A stretch of 64,000 nt of DNA from JAHFUA01 sp963733935 (GTDB taxonomy: Bacteria; Acidobacteriota; Terriglobia; Terriglobales; Acidobacteriaceae), in assembly GCA_963733935.1 (NCBI GenBank), contig CAVTEQ010000015.1, positions 434,001 through 498,000 of the forward strand, in the 5' to 3' direction. Below are positions 36,504-46,917 of the stretch, piece after piece. The position numbers were made by a program, and so were the translations under genes. Position 1 is the first letter of the stretch. The number at the start of each line of letters is the position of its first letter. The notes beneath the pieces were generated by a model. It saw only the letters and a list, made by a program, of their open reading frames with translations, searched no databases and had not been told where the DNA came from.

Positions 36504-38089
36504 TTACGGAAGGGTACCGGCCAGAAAGATGGTACCTGCGTTCCTTCCCCGCCCCTGGCGTACTAAAAAGACCACATCCTGCCCACTTTTGAGCTGGGAT
36601 TGGACCTTCTTGAAGTCGTCTTCATTGTTTACTGGTTGCTTATTAATTTCAAGTATAACGTCGCCCCGGCTCAGACCAACGTCCTCGCCAAACGAGCCTC
36701 CCCGGACGTCTCCCACGATCACACCCTTACCGGCGGGTATGCCGAGGCGGTCGGCGATGTCGGGCGAGATGGCGCGCACGTTCAAGCCGAGTTTGCTATC
36801 TTGCGGCTGCTCCTCCTCGCCGCTGCTTTCTTCCTCGCCTACTCGTGAGGCAAACAGCTTGGAGCGATCGGCTATGGTGACCGTGGCTTTGCCTTCCTTG
36901 CCGTTGCGCAGGTAATTCAAGGTGTGTTGGGATCCAGGCCGGTCAGAGGAGATCTCGGCCACCAGATCATCACCGGTCTTCACTGGCTTGCCATCCACAG
37001 CCGTGATGGCATCTCCCACCTTCAAGCCGGCCTTTTCCGCCGGGCCGCCAGGGGTAACCTCGGCGATGATGACCCCATTCTGCACGCCGTAAACGCGCGC
37101 CAGCGCGGGATTGGGTTCAGCATTAAACAGCACCCCGATGGAACCGCGCACCACCTTGTGATCGATACTGGTCAACTGGTTGTAAACCTTGACCACGGTG
37201 TTGGAAGGAAGCGCAAACCCAACCCCCTGGTAGCCCTGGGACTGGGTAAAGATGGCGGTGTTGATGCCAATCACTTCCCCCGCCATATTGACCAGCGGTC
37301 CGCCGGAATTGCCCGGGTTGATGGCCGCGTCCGTCTGGATGAACGACTGGAACTGGCGCTGTGGCACGATGTTGCGCCCCTTGGCGGAGACGATGCCGGC
37401 GGTGACGGTTTCTTCCAGGCCGAAGGGACTCCCCACGGCCAGTACCCAGTCTCCCACCTGCATGCCCTCGGAATTGCCGAATTTGGCGGCCGGGAGCGGC
37501 TGGCTGACATCGATCTTGATGACCGCCAGGTCAGTCTCTTTGTCGGTGCCGACCACTTTGGCATCGTGCAGCACGCCCGGGGGATCACCCTTAATCTGCA
37601 CCCGGATGCGATCAGCCTTCTCGACCACGTGCTCATTCGTCACGATGAAGCCCTTGGGGTCGGCTATGACGCCGGATCCGAGTGAACGCTCGCGGGAGCC
37701 CTCGGGCGCTTGTCCCTGGTCGCCGCCGAAAAAGCGGTCAAAGAAATCCTGGAAAGGATTGTCCTGATCGCCCTGCCCGCGCCCGGGTGTCCCTGGGGCA
37801 CACCGCGGCGGCGACGCTGCGGCTTGATGACCGACTCGGTGTTGATGTTCACCACCGACGGTTCAATCTGCTTGGCGATCGTGGCAAAGGTCGAGGAGAG
37901 CTGCTGCGGCGCGGGCACGCTCAACGGAGTAGCCGTCTCCACCGCCTTCTGCCCTTCTTTTCCTTTGACTCCGATGGAAATCACGCTGCCGATCAGGATG
38001 CCGACGGCCAGCGTCAACGCCACCAATAAAGTCGAGGTCACTCGACGGTTCTTCATTTTCTCTACAAGATTACCCACGCGCGGGTCCAT
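36504..38089 (-). CDS. HtrA/DegP-type serine protease, interrupted by one frameshift
   Basis: A periplasmic quality-control protease. The first frame starts at ATG 38087-38089 with GGAGG 8 nt upstream and has a membrane anchor (STLLVALTLAVGILIGSVI). The frame breaks near 37780-37788 after GVPQGHPG; in the second frame the protein continues with GQGDQDNPFQDFFDRFFGGD and LGSGVIADPKGFIVTNEHVV. His is in TNEHVV, Asp in TDLAVIKID and Ser in NPGNSGGPL, so the catalytic triad is present, followed by two PDZ domains. Adding one base gives 528 residues. It may be a pseudogene or, more likely, a sequence error. Confidence 0.9.
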
Positions 38090-38122
38090 TCACTCTTCCT
38101 CCAGCGAACACGCCAAAATCCG

Positions 38123-38128
38123 ATTATA
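38123..38128 (-). promoter_or_regulatory. -10 element of the htrA promoter
   Basis: On the minus strand a perfect TATAAT lies 33 nt before the htrA start. No good -35 hexamer sits 17 nt upstream; GGAATT lies 15 nt upstream and TTGCCG 21 nt. The transcript would start near 38116. Confidence 0.4.
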
Positions 38129-38206
38129 ACCTTGCGGGGATGAAATTCCCGGCAACAGCCATGTACGGAAGTACCTTTCCCATTAGATGCAGCTTTCGGC
38201 AAAGCG

Positions 38207-39134
38207 TTACCCAACCTCTCTGCCGGCAACCGCTGGGGCTCCCTTGTCGGTCTCTTCGTCGGGGCGGCTGACGCTACCTTTCAGCTCCGACACTAGCACA
38301 CCAGCCACGATCAGCAGCGCGCCCAGCCCGGCGCGCGTGCCCAGGCGCTCCCCCACGAGCACATAGGAACTGGCCCAGGCAAACACAGGTTCAAGAACGA
38401 AGATCAACGCCGTATGGGTTGGCGGCGTGAACTGCTGCGCCCAGGCCTGAATGGTGAAGGCAGCCGCCGTCGCCAGCAGCGCCGTGACCAGAATGGCGAT
38501 CACCACTCGCGGCGACCACACCACGTGGGGCCTCTCCAGCAGTGGAACGCTGGCCGCCATCAAGACGGCAGCCACGCAGGCCTGCAAGGTCGCGATGTGC
38601 TCGAAGCCGTGCGCGCGCGTGGCTCGTCCCATGTAGATGATCTGGAAGCCAAAGGCCACGGCACAGCCAAGCGTGAGGACATCACCACGGTTGATTCCCG
38701 AGAGCAGGCTCGTGCCGGAGTTCGGGACCGTAAGCAGATACAAGCCAACGAAGGCAGCCAGCACGCCGAGCGAAGTCCAGCGATTGATGTGCCGCCGCCA
38801 GATCGTTGCCAGAAAAACCGGTACCAGCACTACCGCCAATCCCGTCACAAACGCCGATTTTGACGCTGTGGTGAGGACCAGGCCGGTAGTCTGGAATTCG
38901 TAGCCCAGCCACAGCAGCGTTCCCATCCAGATGCCCATGCGCAGCGCCGCCGCGCTCATGCGCAGATGTCTTGCGGAAGATCAGAAGCAGCGTCCCAGCC
39001 GCAATGGCCATACGAACGGCGTTGAAGAGCAGCGGAGAAATGTCGTTCAGAGCGTCTTTGATCTGGACGAAGGTTACGCCCCAGACAAACGTCACCAGCA
39101 CGAGCAGCAGATGGGCTTTGAGGGAGCGGGACAC
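38207..39134 (-). CDS. EamA/DMT-superfamily transporter, interrupted by one frameshift
   Basis: The first frame begins at GTG 39132-39134 (SRSLKAHLLLVLVTFVWGVT), the usual EamA N-terminal helix, through GTLLLIFRK. The frame then breaks near 38966-38969: removing one base gives HLRMSAAALRMGIWMG and the rest of the protein, two EamA repeats (about 10 transmembrane segments) ending with VLEPVFAWASSYVLVGERLG. The repaired product is 308 residues, normal for the family. The substrate is unknown. Confidence 0.85.
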
Positions 39135-39160
39135 GGGGTCGTTAGATTAGCACACTCGTC

Positions 39161-39310
39161 GGGTCACGGAATTGGTAGATCGGGTGATCGGGTCATTAGA
39201 TTTGCGTACGAAGTCGTTGCGCGTGTCGGGGAAGATTTACAAATCACCCGATGAGCAAATCACCCAATTCGTTCAATGACCCGATGGCCCGATCACGATG
39301 ACCCGATTCG
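39161..39310. repeat. Inverted repeat, GGGTGATC and GGGTCATT word family
   Basis: Left arm words GATCGGGTGATCGGGTCATT; right arm AAATCACCCGATGAGCAAAT and CAATGACCCGATGGCCCGAT. The right arm overlaps the last codons of the amidohydrolase gene, so the enzyme's C-terminal tail is repeat-derived. Related sites are at 49472 and 56476. Confidence 0.75.
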
Positions 39311-41004
39311 TAGACAGTCTTGCCTCCCACCACAGTCCGCAATACCCGCGTCCTCAGAATCTCCGGCGCGGGGACTTTCGTGATGTCCCGGTCGAGGACC
39401 ACAAAATCCGCCAGCATGCCGGGCTGGAGTAATCCCTTGTCGCGCTCGGCGAATTCCGCGTAAGCCGAACCCGTCGTGTAAGCGGCGATAGCCTGCTCGA
39501 TGGTCAGCTTCTCGTCGGGGAAATACTCGTGCTTGCCGTCTTCGCTACGGCGGGTAACGGCGGCATACAGGCTGCGGAACGGCGTGATCGGCTCAACCGG
39601 ATAATCGGTCCCGAAGGCGAACGGAACGCCGGCATCTAGGAATTCCTTCCATGCATAGGAGTGGACGAGCCGTTCTTTGCCCAGCCGCGCTTCCACCCAG
39701 CGCATGTCGGTCAGCAGGTGATTCGGTTGCATGGAGGCGATTGCCCCCAGCTCTCGAAAACGCTTCACCTGTTCGGGTGTTGTGATCTGCGCGTGCTCAA
39801 CGCGGAAGCGGAAGCCCTGGGCAGGGACCGCACCGCGCTGGCGAGCATCATTCTCGGCTTCGGCGAAAGCATCGAGCGCCATTTGGACGGCGCGGTCGCC
39901 GATAGCGTGAAACCCAAGCTGAAAGCCGGCCCGCACTCGCTCGATCGCCATCTGGTTCAGCTTTGTTTGGTCGTAGCGCGCGAGGCCGGTGTTGCCGGGA
40001 TCGTCGGCATACGGGGCCAGCATGGCGGCGGTGCGTGAACCGAGGGAACCGTCCATGAAGCCCTTCAGCATCGTGGTATGGAGCAGGTTGTCGCTCTGCG
40101 GATGTTGGGTGTGGTGCGCCTGAAGCAACTCCAAAGACGCGTTGAACGGCAGCCATTCCGCAACCCGCAGCGTCAGTTTCCCTGCGCGCTCCAGCTCCTC
40201 GAAGATGAGGAAGTCGTCCCACTGCGAATTGTCCTGCGCCGAGGTGATGCCCCACTTCGCTGCATCGGCCAGGGCGAGTTCCAGTGCGCGACGGCGTTGC
40301 GCCGGCGAGGGCGGAGGCAGCTTGGCAAGCAAGTCATCCTTCACCGTCTCCCGCAGAATGCCGGTGGGCTCGCCCTGCGGATCACGATCGATCTTGCCAC
40401 CCGCGGGATCGGGAGTGGACGCGGTGATGCCCGCGAACCTCAGCGCCGCCGAATTTGCTACCGAGATGTGTCCGTCCACGCGGGTGAAGATCGCGGGATG
40501 ATCGCCGGTGACCTGGTCAAGATCCTGGCGCGTGGGCAGCTTCTGCCCCGGCCACAGAGTATGGTCCCACCCGCGCCCGGTGATCCACTCTCCCGCGGGC
40601 GTGGTCTTGGCGCGCGCGGCAATGCGCTCCTGCATTTCAGCCAGTGAACGCGCGCCGGTCAAGTCAACGGTCAGCTTTCCGAATCCGGCATTGGCCAGGT
40701 GAACATGCGCGTCGTTGAACCCCGGCATGACGAAATGCCCGCCGAGATCGACCACCTGCGTGCGCTTTCCTTTCAGCTTTTGGATATCGGCATCCGAGCC
40801 CACAGCCACAATGCGCCCATCGCGCACCGCAATGGCTTGCGCGCGCTTACCCGCCACGCCGGTGTAGACATCGCCATGAAGAAAGATCGCGTCAGGAGGG
40901 TTGTCGTTCACTTTTGTCGAACCGGGTAGAGGAGTGAGTCCAAGCAAGAAGCAAAGAAAGATCCGTACAAATCCGTGTAAATCCGTGGCAAGGCTTTTGT
41001 TCAT
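39244..41004 (-). CDS. Secreted amidohydrolase, YtcJ-like
   Basis: The 586-residue product has a signal-like N-terminus (VRIFLCFLLGLTPLPGS). The metal site HxH is in MPGFNDAHVHLANAG, with further ligand segments LGFHAIGDRAVQMAL, EHAQITTPEQVKRF and FAFGTDYPVEPITPF. It belongs to the amidohydrolase-3 group, whose substrates vary. The final 20 or so residues after VVGGKTVYES come from the hairpin repeat. Its start overlaps the M20 peptidase stop by 4 nt (ATGA), so the two are translated together. Confidence 0.87.
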   Translation of the reverse strand: MNKSLATDLHGFVRIFLCFLLGLTPLPGSTKVNDNPPDAIFLHGDVYTGVAGKRAQAIAVRDGRIVAVGSDADIQKLKGKRTQVVDLGGHFVMPGFNDAHVHLANAGFGKLTVDLTGARSLAEMQERIAARAKTTPAGEWITGRGWDHTLWPGQKLPTRQDLDQVTGDHPAIFTRVDGHISVANSAALRFAGITASTPDPAGGKIDRDPQGEPTGILRETVKDDLLAKLPPPSPAQRRRALELALADAAKWGITSAQDNSQWDDFLIFEELERAGKLTLRVAEWLPFNASLELLQAHHTQHPQSDNLLHTTMLKGFMDGSLGSRTAAMLAPYADDPGNTGLARYDQTKLNQMAIERVRAGFQLGFHAIGDRAVQMALDAFAEAENDARQRGAVPAQGFRFRVEHAQITTPEQVKRFRELGAIASMQPNHLLTDMRWVEARLGKERLVHSYAWKEFLDAGVPFAFGTDYPVEPITPFRSLYAAVTRRSEDGKHEYFPDEKLTIEQAIAAYTTGSAYAEFAERDKGLLQPGMLADFVVLDRDITKVPAPEILRTRVLRTVVGGKTVYESGHRDRAIGSLNELGDLLIG

Positions 41005-42239
41005 TTCACGCCGGCCAGCGCCAGCACCGCGAGCAGCACGCGCTTCAGCCCCAGGTCGCGCCCGGCGGGGTCATACCATTCCTGCAGGGTGTGAGCGCCG
41101 CCGCCCGAGCCGCCAGCGCCGATGGAAATGGCCTCCCGCCCCAGCGATAGCGGGATATTGGCGTCGGTGGAAGCGCGATGCGGCCGGGCGCGGTTGCCGA
41201 GGTGCGCGTCCACGGCGCGGATCACGTGCAGGATGCGAGCATTGGGGTCCAGCTCCGCCGCCGGACGGCAGCCGATTGGTTGAATGTCGTAGGTAATCCC
41301 CTTGCTGCCGTTGCGCGCGCGCTTGGGATACTCGGATGCCGCCTCCGCAACCGCTTCCCGCAGCGCGCGCTCCACGCGGTCCATCTCTTGCGGAGACGCG
41401 GAGCGGATGTCCACCCGCATGGTCGCCGATTCGGGGATGGAGTTGACCGACGTGCCGCCGCTGATCACGCCCACGTTGGTGCTGATCTTGGGCTCGGCCG
41501 GCAACTCGGTGCGACTGAAGCGGGCAATGGCGCGCGACAGCACGACAATGGGATTGGGAACTCCGAAATCGCTCCAGGAGTGCCCACCGGGACCCTGGAC
41601 CGTAACCTGAAAGCGCCGGCTGCCCAAGGCTTGCGTCACGACCGTATCGATGGCGGCGCCATCGAGCACCACGGTTGGCCCGATGCGGTCCTTCCACGGC
41701 GATTCGCAAAAGATGTGCCGCATGCCGCGCAGGTCGCCCTCGCCCTCTTCGCCGACGTTGCCGATGAACAGCAGCCCGGTGGAGTGGCCGACCTCGGCCA
41801 CGCGCAAGGCTGAAGCCAGAGCCAGCAGGCCGACGATCCCGGCGCCGTTGTCGGAGATACCGGCGCCACATAGGCGGTCGCCTTCGCGGCGGATGTTCAG
41901 CGGCGTCTCGGCGGAAAACACGGTATCGATGTGCGCCGTAACCGCCACCAGCTTCTCGTTGAGGTCCGCGCCCGGGCGCAGGCCGAGCACGTTGCCCAAT
42001 TTGTCCACGTGGACGTTTTGCAGGCCCAACTCGGCAAATCGTGCGCGCAACCAGTGCGCGCGATTGCTTTCGCCGAACGGCGGAGCCGGAATAGCGGCGA
42101 CTTCCAGTTGCCAGTCGCGCAGCTCGCGCTCGTGGGAACGGAACCACTCCATGGCAAGATGGACCTCCCGCAGGCCGGCAAGCCGCACGATTTCATCCTG
42201 AGCCGCTGTGTGAGCGTTGATGGAGGCAGGAAGCGCCAT
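41001..42239 (-). CDS. M20-family peptidase
   Basis: The 412-residue protein has the metal-binding pattern of M20 enzymes: VAVTAHIDTVFSAETPL with HxD, SDNGAGIVGLLALASAL for the bridging Asp, and GNVGEEGEGDLRGMRHIF for the catalytic Glu pair. A dimerisation lid domain with GGHSWSDFGVPNPIVVLSRA follows, and a C-terminal His in GGAHTLQEWYDP. No signal peptide is seen. It is the upstream partner of the amidohydrolase; a role in peptide or amide breakdown is likely, substrate unknown. Confidence 0.88.
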   Translation of the reverse strand: MALPASINAHTAAQDEIVRLAGLREVHLAMEWFRSHERELRDWQLEVAAIPAPPFGESNRAHWLRARFAELGLQNVHVDKLGNVLGLRPGADLNEKLVAVTAHIDTVFSAETPLNIRREGDRLCGAGISDNGAGIVGLLALASALRVAEVGHSTGLLFIGNVGEEGEGDLRGMRHIFCESPWKDRIGPTVVLDGAAIDTVVTQALGSRRFQVTVQGPGGHSWSDFGVPNPIVVLSRAIARFSRTELPAEPKISTNVGVISGGTSVNSIPESATMRVDIRSASPQEMDRVERALREAVAEAASEYPKRARNGSKGITYDIQPIGCRPAAELDPNARILHVIRAVDAHLGNRARPHRASTDANIPLSLGREAISIGAGGSGGGAHTLQEWYDPAGRDLGLKRVLLAVLALAGVK

Positions 42240-42659
42240 GGCTGGGAACTGTCAATATACAACGGCGGGTCGGGGGAGGCGAGCGGCCCGGGGCTCGCTA
42301 GGTGCGCGACCCTGGAGGCCAGCCGGGAAATCAGGTTAGCGGCGGCCAACTTGTCATAAAGCAATGGGTGTGGTCAGCACGGCGCTTTGGCTGTGCTTCT
42401 GCAGAGTCTCTCTTGACAAGCTCATGAATTGACACTAAGGTCTCACGCACCTTCTGACGGGGCCCTCAGGCCCAACAACGAACAGGGCATAGCGCTCGCT
42501 TTCAGACGCCCTGATTCCATCTTCTCACAGCGTTGTTCAACAGTTCCTCTCCACGGCACTCATAAGAATCAGGGCGATTGCGTCAGCTTCGTTAACACGG
42601 GAAAATAGGGCCGGGCAGTTTGCACCCTAACATGCCGGTCATCCGACGGGGCATCAGTC
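42240..42659. other. Intergenic stretch upstream of the kinase pseudogene
   Basis: No gene was found. Two TTGACA hexamers (42413-42418 and 42429-42434) could be promoter -35 elements for the pseudogene, but no matching -10 hexamer is convincing. Confidence 0.35.
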
Positions 42660-45110
42660 ATGATCGGGCAGACCATCTCCCATTACCGCATCGTCGAGAA
42701 ACTGGGCGGCGGCGGGATGGGTGTGGTCTACAAGGCCGAGGACACGGAACTCGGCCGTTTCGTTGCTCTCAAGTTCCTTCCCGCCGACGTGGCTCAAGAT
42801 CGCGCAAGCTCTAGAGCGCTTCCGCCGCGAAGCGCGTGCCGCATCTGCTCTCAACCATCCGAACATCTGCACCATCCACGAGATCGGAAAGCAACAAGGC
42901 CAGCCTTTCATCGTGATGGAGTTCCTCGAAGGCAAAACGCTGAAGCACCGCATCGACGGCAGGCCGCTGGACACCGAGATAATGCTGGATCTGGCCATTC
43001 AGATCGCCGATGCACTGGATGCCGCGCACACAAAGGGAATTATTCACCGCGACATCAAGCCAGCAAACATCTTCGTCACAGTTCGCGGGCAAGCGAAAGT
43101 CTTGGACTTTGGCTTGGCAAAGGTAGTTCGCACCCAGGCTGCGGGAGCACGATGCCAGCACGGTCTCCTACGGATCTCACCGGGCTGGGAGCGGCGTTCG
43201 GTACGGCTTGGCCTACATGTCCCCCGAGCAGGTGCGCGGCCAGGCACTGGATACACGCACTGACCTGTTCTCGTTCGGCGTCGTGCTCTATGAGATGGCC
43301 ACTGGCGCAATGCCGTTTAGCGGCGATACGCTCGGGCCTAATCTTCGACGCAATACTCAACCGGGCCCCCTCCCCCCCTTGCGTTTGAATCCCGACCTGC
43401 CACCTGAGCTAGAACGACATCATCAACAAGGCGTTGGAAAAGGATCGGAAGCTGCGCTACCAGCAACGCTTCGGAGATGCGCACGGATCTGCAGCGGCTG
43501 AAGCGGGATACGGAATCGGGAGCCTCCGCGGTGGGTACAGCGTCGCAGGCGGTCGCCGCAAGTTCCACCACTGCCGTGCCTGTGGAGGTGAGTTGCCTCC
43601 ACCAAAGCCCGATCGTGCTTGCCCTTGCAGTTTCACTCATTGCGCTTATCGCCGTGCTTCTGGCCCTGAAGGTCCCCGGGCTCCCCGGCGTTCTTACAGC
43701 ACCAACCCGGAGAGGCGAGTATCCGATCTCTTGCCGTGTTGCCGCTGGAAAACATGTCGCGCGATCCTGAACAGGAGTATTTCACTGAGGGGATGACGGA
43801 GGCGCTAACGGCGGAAATGGCACAGATCGGGGCCGTGGTGATGATCTCAATAACCCCCGCGCGGCGGTATAAAGACGCCAAAAAACCGATGCCTGAGATG
43901 GCTCGGGAATTCAACTGGACGCCTATGGAGGGCTCAATGCTCGTTCGGCAGGCAAAGTGGAGTAACTGCGCAACGCAGGCAACCATTTCCTGAACGGCAT
44001 CTTTGGGCCAACAGATATGATATCGACCTGCGCGAGATCCTGACCCTTCAAGGCCAGGTAGCCCGTCGGTTGCGGACGAGATCCGCACCCAGCTGACGGC
44101 CCAGGAGCATTGATGATTGCGGATGCTCGGGTGGTCAATCCTGAGGCGCTCCATGATACTACCGGGCCGGCATTATTGGAAAAGTAGTCGACGTTGGAAT
44201 AGCAGAACGGGCGCAGCCGCGGAGATTGAGAAGGCCCGTGGATATTTCGAGGAAACGATTCGCGATGACCCGCAGTATGCCCCGGCATACTCGGGACTGG
44301 CAGACTATTACAACCTGCTGCCGCTCTATAGCAACTCCAAGCCCGACGCCGTCTTTCCGAAGGCCAAGGCGGCCGTCGCCAAGGCGATTGAACTCGATGA
44401 TTCTCTCGCCGAAGCCTACGCCTCCCTCGCCTACATCCGAACTTACTACGACTGGGACTTTGCCGACGCCGGACGTGAATCCAGACGGGCCTTAGTTCTC
44501 AACCACAAGGAGCCCCGAGAACCAGAATCCAGCAGTTATCTTTCGAGTCTCGGGCGAATCGATGAGGCGTTGGACGAGATCCACCGCGCGCAACTGTTAG
44601 ATCCACTCTCGATGGCAATTCCAGCCAATGTTGGGGTGATCAACTATTTTGGGCGTCGATACGATGCCGCTATGGGTCAACTGCAGAATGTGCTGAAGGA
44701 GGATCCGAAGTTCTGGCTTGCTCATTGAGGGAATGGGCCTCGTCTATGAACAGAAGGGTTTGCTGCGGCGGCGCTTGGAGAGGTTGAAAACGCTGCAACA
44801 CTAAAAGAGCGTAGTGACAACGCGAAAGCTTCTTTGCGTCATGAGTATAAATCGTGTGAACAGAGGCACGCAGACGACGCGAAGTGCTTGCGCCTCGAAA
44901 TCGGTGATGGCAAACTAACTCTCGAAGTAACCGAAGCGGCTATCGTGTACGTCGGATTGGCTGATAAGGTCGGGCGTTTGACGCACTGGAGCAAGCCTTC
45001 CGAGAACGCTCAACTCTTCAGGGCTATCGGAAAATAGATCCCAGACTGGATTTACTAAGTAATGTGCCACGCTTCCAGGAAATGGTGCGCCGTGTCCGAC
45101 TACCGCAGTG
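42660..45110 (+). pseudogene. Decayed serine/threonine kinase with TPR-type C-terminus
   Basis: The remains of a PknB-like kinase are spread over several frames. It begins at ATG 42660 (MIGQTISHYRIVEKLGGGGM), then shifts to QALERFRREARAASALNHPN with HRDIKPANIF and VLDFGLAKVV, then to AYMSPEQVRGQALDTRTDLF, then to MRTDLQRLKRDTESG, then to LPLENMSRDPEQEYFTEGMT, an FlgO-like part, and then to a TPR segment (EIEKARGYFEETIRDDPQYA, AIELDDSLAEAYASLAYIR). The tail around 45066 (PRFQEMVRRVRLP) still matches. Eight or more frame changes, plus missing bits, make a real pseudogene likely, unlike the single-base breaks elsewhere. Confidence 0.85.
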
Positions 45111-45132
45111 GAGAGTCTTCTGCGGCCTTTAT

Positions 45133-45570
45133 TTAGAACCGCTTAATCATCCGGATTTCCGCCCCGTTGCGCTCGAAGCGGACTTCGTCCACGAGCTGGC
45201 GGATCATGTGCAGACCGCGGCCATGGTCGGCGGTCAGGCCGGCGCTCTCGAGAGGATTGGCGACGCTCGAGGGATCGAATCCTGGGCCGGAATCGCGCAC
45301 GATGATGGTCATTGCCGGGCCCTCGGTAAACACCTGGCATTGCACATTGAGTGCTGGATTGTTCTTGCTGCCGTGCTTGACGGCGTTGGCCAAAGCCTCG
45401 GTGAGCGCCAGGGCAAGCTCCGGCTCTTTGTCGGTCTCGCCGTGCAGCTCGCGCACCAGGGCGACGACTTTGTCGACGACTTCAGAAACGCGCTGCACTT
45501 CGGCAGGAAAGTTGATGTCCAGCCTGGCTTGCGGTTCGAGCCGGCTACCGGGAGCGGAGTGCGTAGACAT
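45133..45570 (-). CDS. RsbW-like anti-sigma/serine-kinase ATPase
   Basis: From the ATG at 45568-45570 the product is 145 residues, a stand-alone HATPase_c_2 domain: ALALTEALANAVKHGSKNNP holds the N-box Asn, IIVRDSGPGFDP the G1 box and ADHGRGLHMIRQLVDEV the G2 box. Such proteins bind sigma factors or phosphorylate anti-anti-sigma partners. No sigma factor or STAS partner is next to it. It follows the IPMS-like gene on the same strand. Confidence 0.82.
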   Translation of the reverse strand: MSTHSAPGSRLEPQARLDINFPAEVQRVSEVVDKVVALVRELHGETDKEPELALALTEALANAVKHGSKNNPALNVQCQVFTEGPAMTIIVRDSGPGFDPSSVANPLESAGLTADHGRGLHMIRQLVDEVRFERNGAEIRMIKRF

Positions 45571-45575
45571 GGCGT

Positions 45576-46826
45576 TTAGGTGGAGGTCCCAGAAGACCCG
45601 TTGCAACAGGCCAGGATTTCCTGCTCGGTCAGCAGGCGGTTCGACTGCTTGGCGCGCTCGAAAATGCGGTCCACTGCCTCGGGCGGCGCCGGCAATCCCC
45701 GGCGTTCCAGCCAGAACAGAATGTTCGACCTGCCGCTCATAGGGCCGATCTCGATCTCCTGCTGCAAACCAAAGAAGTGCGAGGGTACGCCGGAATAGAC
45801 CGTGTTGGCTAGCTCAATATCGTTTTTCTTGAGCGCCTTGATCACGGCGGCGGCGTGCACCCCGGTGGCGGTGCGGAAGGCGTCCTCGCCCACGACCGGA
45901 TAATTCTTGGGGATCGGCACGCCAGTGGCCCGCGAAACCGCCTGGCAATAATCCTTGAGGCGCGTCAGGTCCTGCTGGTCCCACGGCGGGACGCCCATGA
46001 GCTTCAGGTTTACCAGCATCAGGTCCATCTGGGTGTTGCCGACGCGTTCGCCGATGCCGATGGCGCAGGCGTGCACGCAATCGGCGCCCGCGGCCAGCGC
46101 CGCCAGCGAGTTGGCGACCGCCAGCCCGCGGTCGCAGTGGCCGTGCCAGTCCACGCGAATCTTTTCGCCCGAGGGCTTCACCACCTCGTCGAGCACGAAC
46201 CGCATCAGCGCGAAAACGCCCATGGGCGTGGCGTGGCCGCAGGTGTCGCAGACCACGATGGCGCGCGCTCCGGCGTTGATGGCGGTCGAGTACAGCCGCT
46301 TGATGGTCGCGGGATCGCAGCGCGAAGTGTCCTCGGTGACGTACATCACCTCCAGCCCCAGCGAGCGCGCATATTTGACGGCGCTCTCGGTGGTGCGCAG
46401 CAGAAAATCGTCCGTCCAGTCCTCGGTATAGCGGCGGATGGGGCTGGAGCCAATGAAGGTCGCCGCCTCGATGGGCACGCCGGTCTTCTGCACGATCTCG
46501 GCAATGGGACGAATGTCGTTCTGGTGAGTGCGGGCGGCGCAGTTGCCCTTGATCTTCAACCGCGCCCGGGCGATCTCGCGCGCCAGCGCCTCCACGTCGG
46601 CCTGCGCCCGCGGGCCGGCGCCCGGCAGGCCCAAGTCGAGGGAATCGATGCCCAAGGACTCCATCAGGTGCAGGATCTCGATCTTTTCTTCGATCGAAGG
46701 ATCGCGCACGGAGGGAGACTGCAGGCCGTCCCGCAGCGACTCGTCATTGAGCTGCACCGGCCCGCGCGGCATGACCTGCAGCGCGGACACCTGGTTCCAG
46801 TCGTAGATCAGGTCGGAGCGATTCAT
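45576..46826 (-). CDS. 2-isopropylmalate synthase-family enzyme (HMGL-like)
   Basis: From the ATG at 46824-46826 the 416-residue protein has the catalytic pattern of the DRE-TIM metallolyase family: NDESLRDGLQSPS near the start, GSSPIRRYTED, and WHGHCDRGLAVANSLAALAA with the HxH metal ligands. GIGERVGNTQMDLMLV and TGVHAAAVIKALKK are also typical. It lacks the C-terminal regulatory LeuA domain, so it may be a citramalate, homocitrate or isopropylmalate synthase that is not feedback-regulated. No ribosome site is clear upstream, as a hairpin repeat lies there. Confidence 0.8.
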   Translation of the reverse strand: MNRSDLIYDWNQVSALQVMPRGPVQLNDESLRDGLQSPSVRDPSIEEKIEILHLMESLGIDSLDLGLPGAGPRAQADVEALAREIARARLKIKGNCAARTHQNDIRPIAEIVQKTGVPIEAATFIGSSPIRRYTEDWTDDFLLRTTESAVKYARSLGLEVMYVTEDTSRCDPATIKRLYSTAINAGARAIVVCDTCGHATPMGVFALMRFVLDEVVKPSGEKIRVDWHGHCDRGLAVANSLAALAAGADCVHACAIGIGERVGNTQMDLMLVNLKLMGVPPWDQQDLTRLKDYCQAVSRATGVPIPKNYPVVGEDAFRTATGVHAAAVIKALKKNDIELANTVYSGVPSHFFGLQQEIEIGPMSGRSNILFWLERRGLPAPPEAVDRIFERAKQSNRLLTEQEILACCNGSSGTST

Positions 46827-46832
46827 TAGGGC

Positions 46833-46917
46833 AGTACCGAGTTGCGAGTACCGAGTACCGAGTGCATGGTTCTTGGTCTTGGCCACTCGGTACTCGCAAC
46901 TCGGTACTCGGTACTTA
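46833..46917. repeat. Hairpin repeat, GTACCGA word family
   Basis: Left arm GTACCGAGTTGCGAGTACCG, right arm CACTCGGTACTCGCAACTCG, with a loop around CATGGTTCTTGGTCTTGG. It lies directly upstream of the IPMS-like start and touches the stop codon of the zinc-ribbon gene. Confidence 0.88.

Noticed and set aside
46833..46917. Possible CRISPR-like repeats (regular short words)
   Set aside because: The words are 7-8 bp tandems within hairpin arms, not 25-40 bp repeats with unique spacers, and no cas gene is present.
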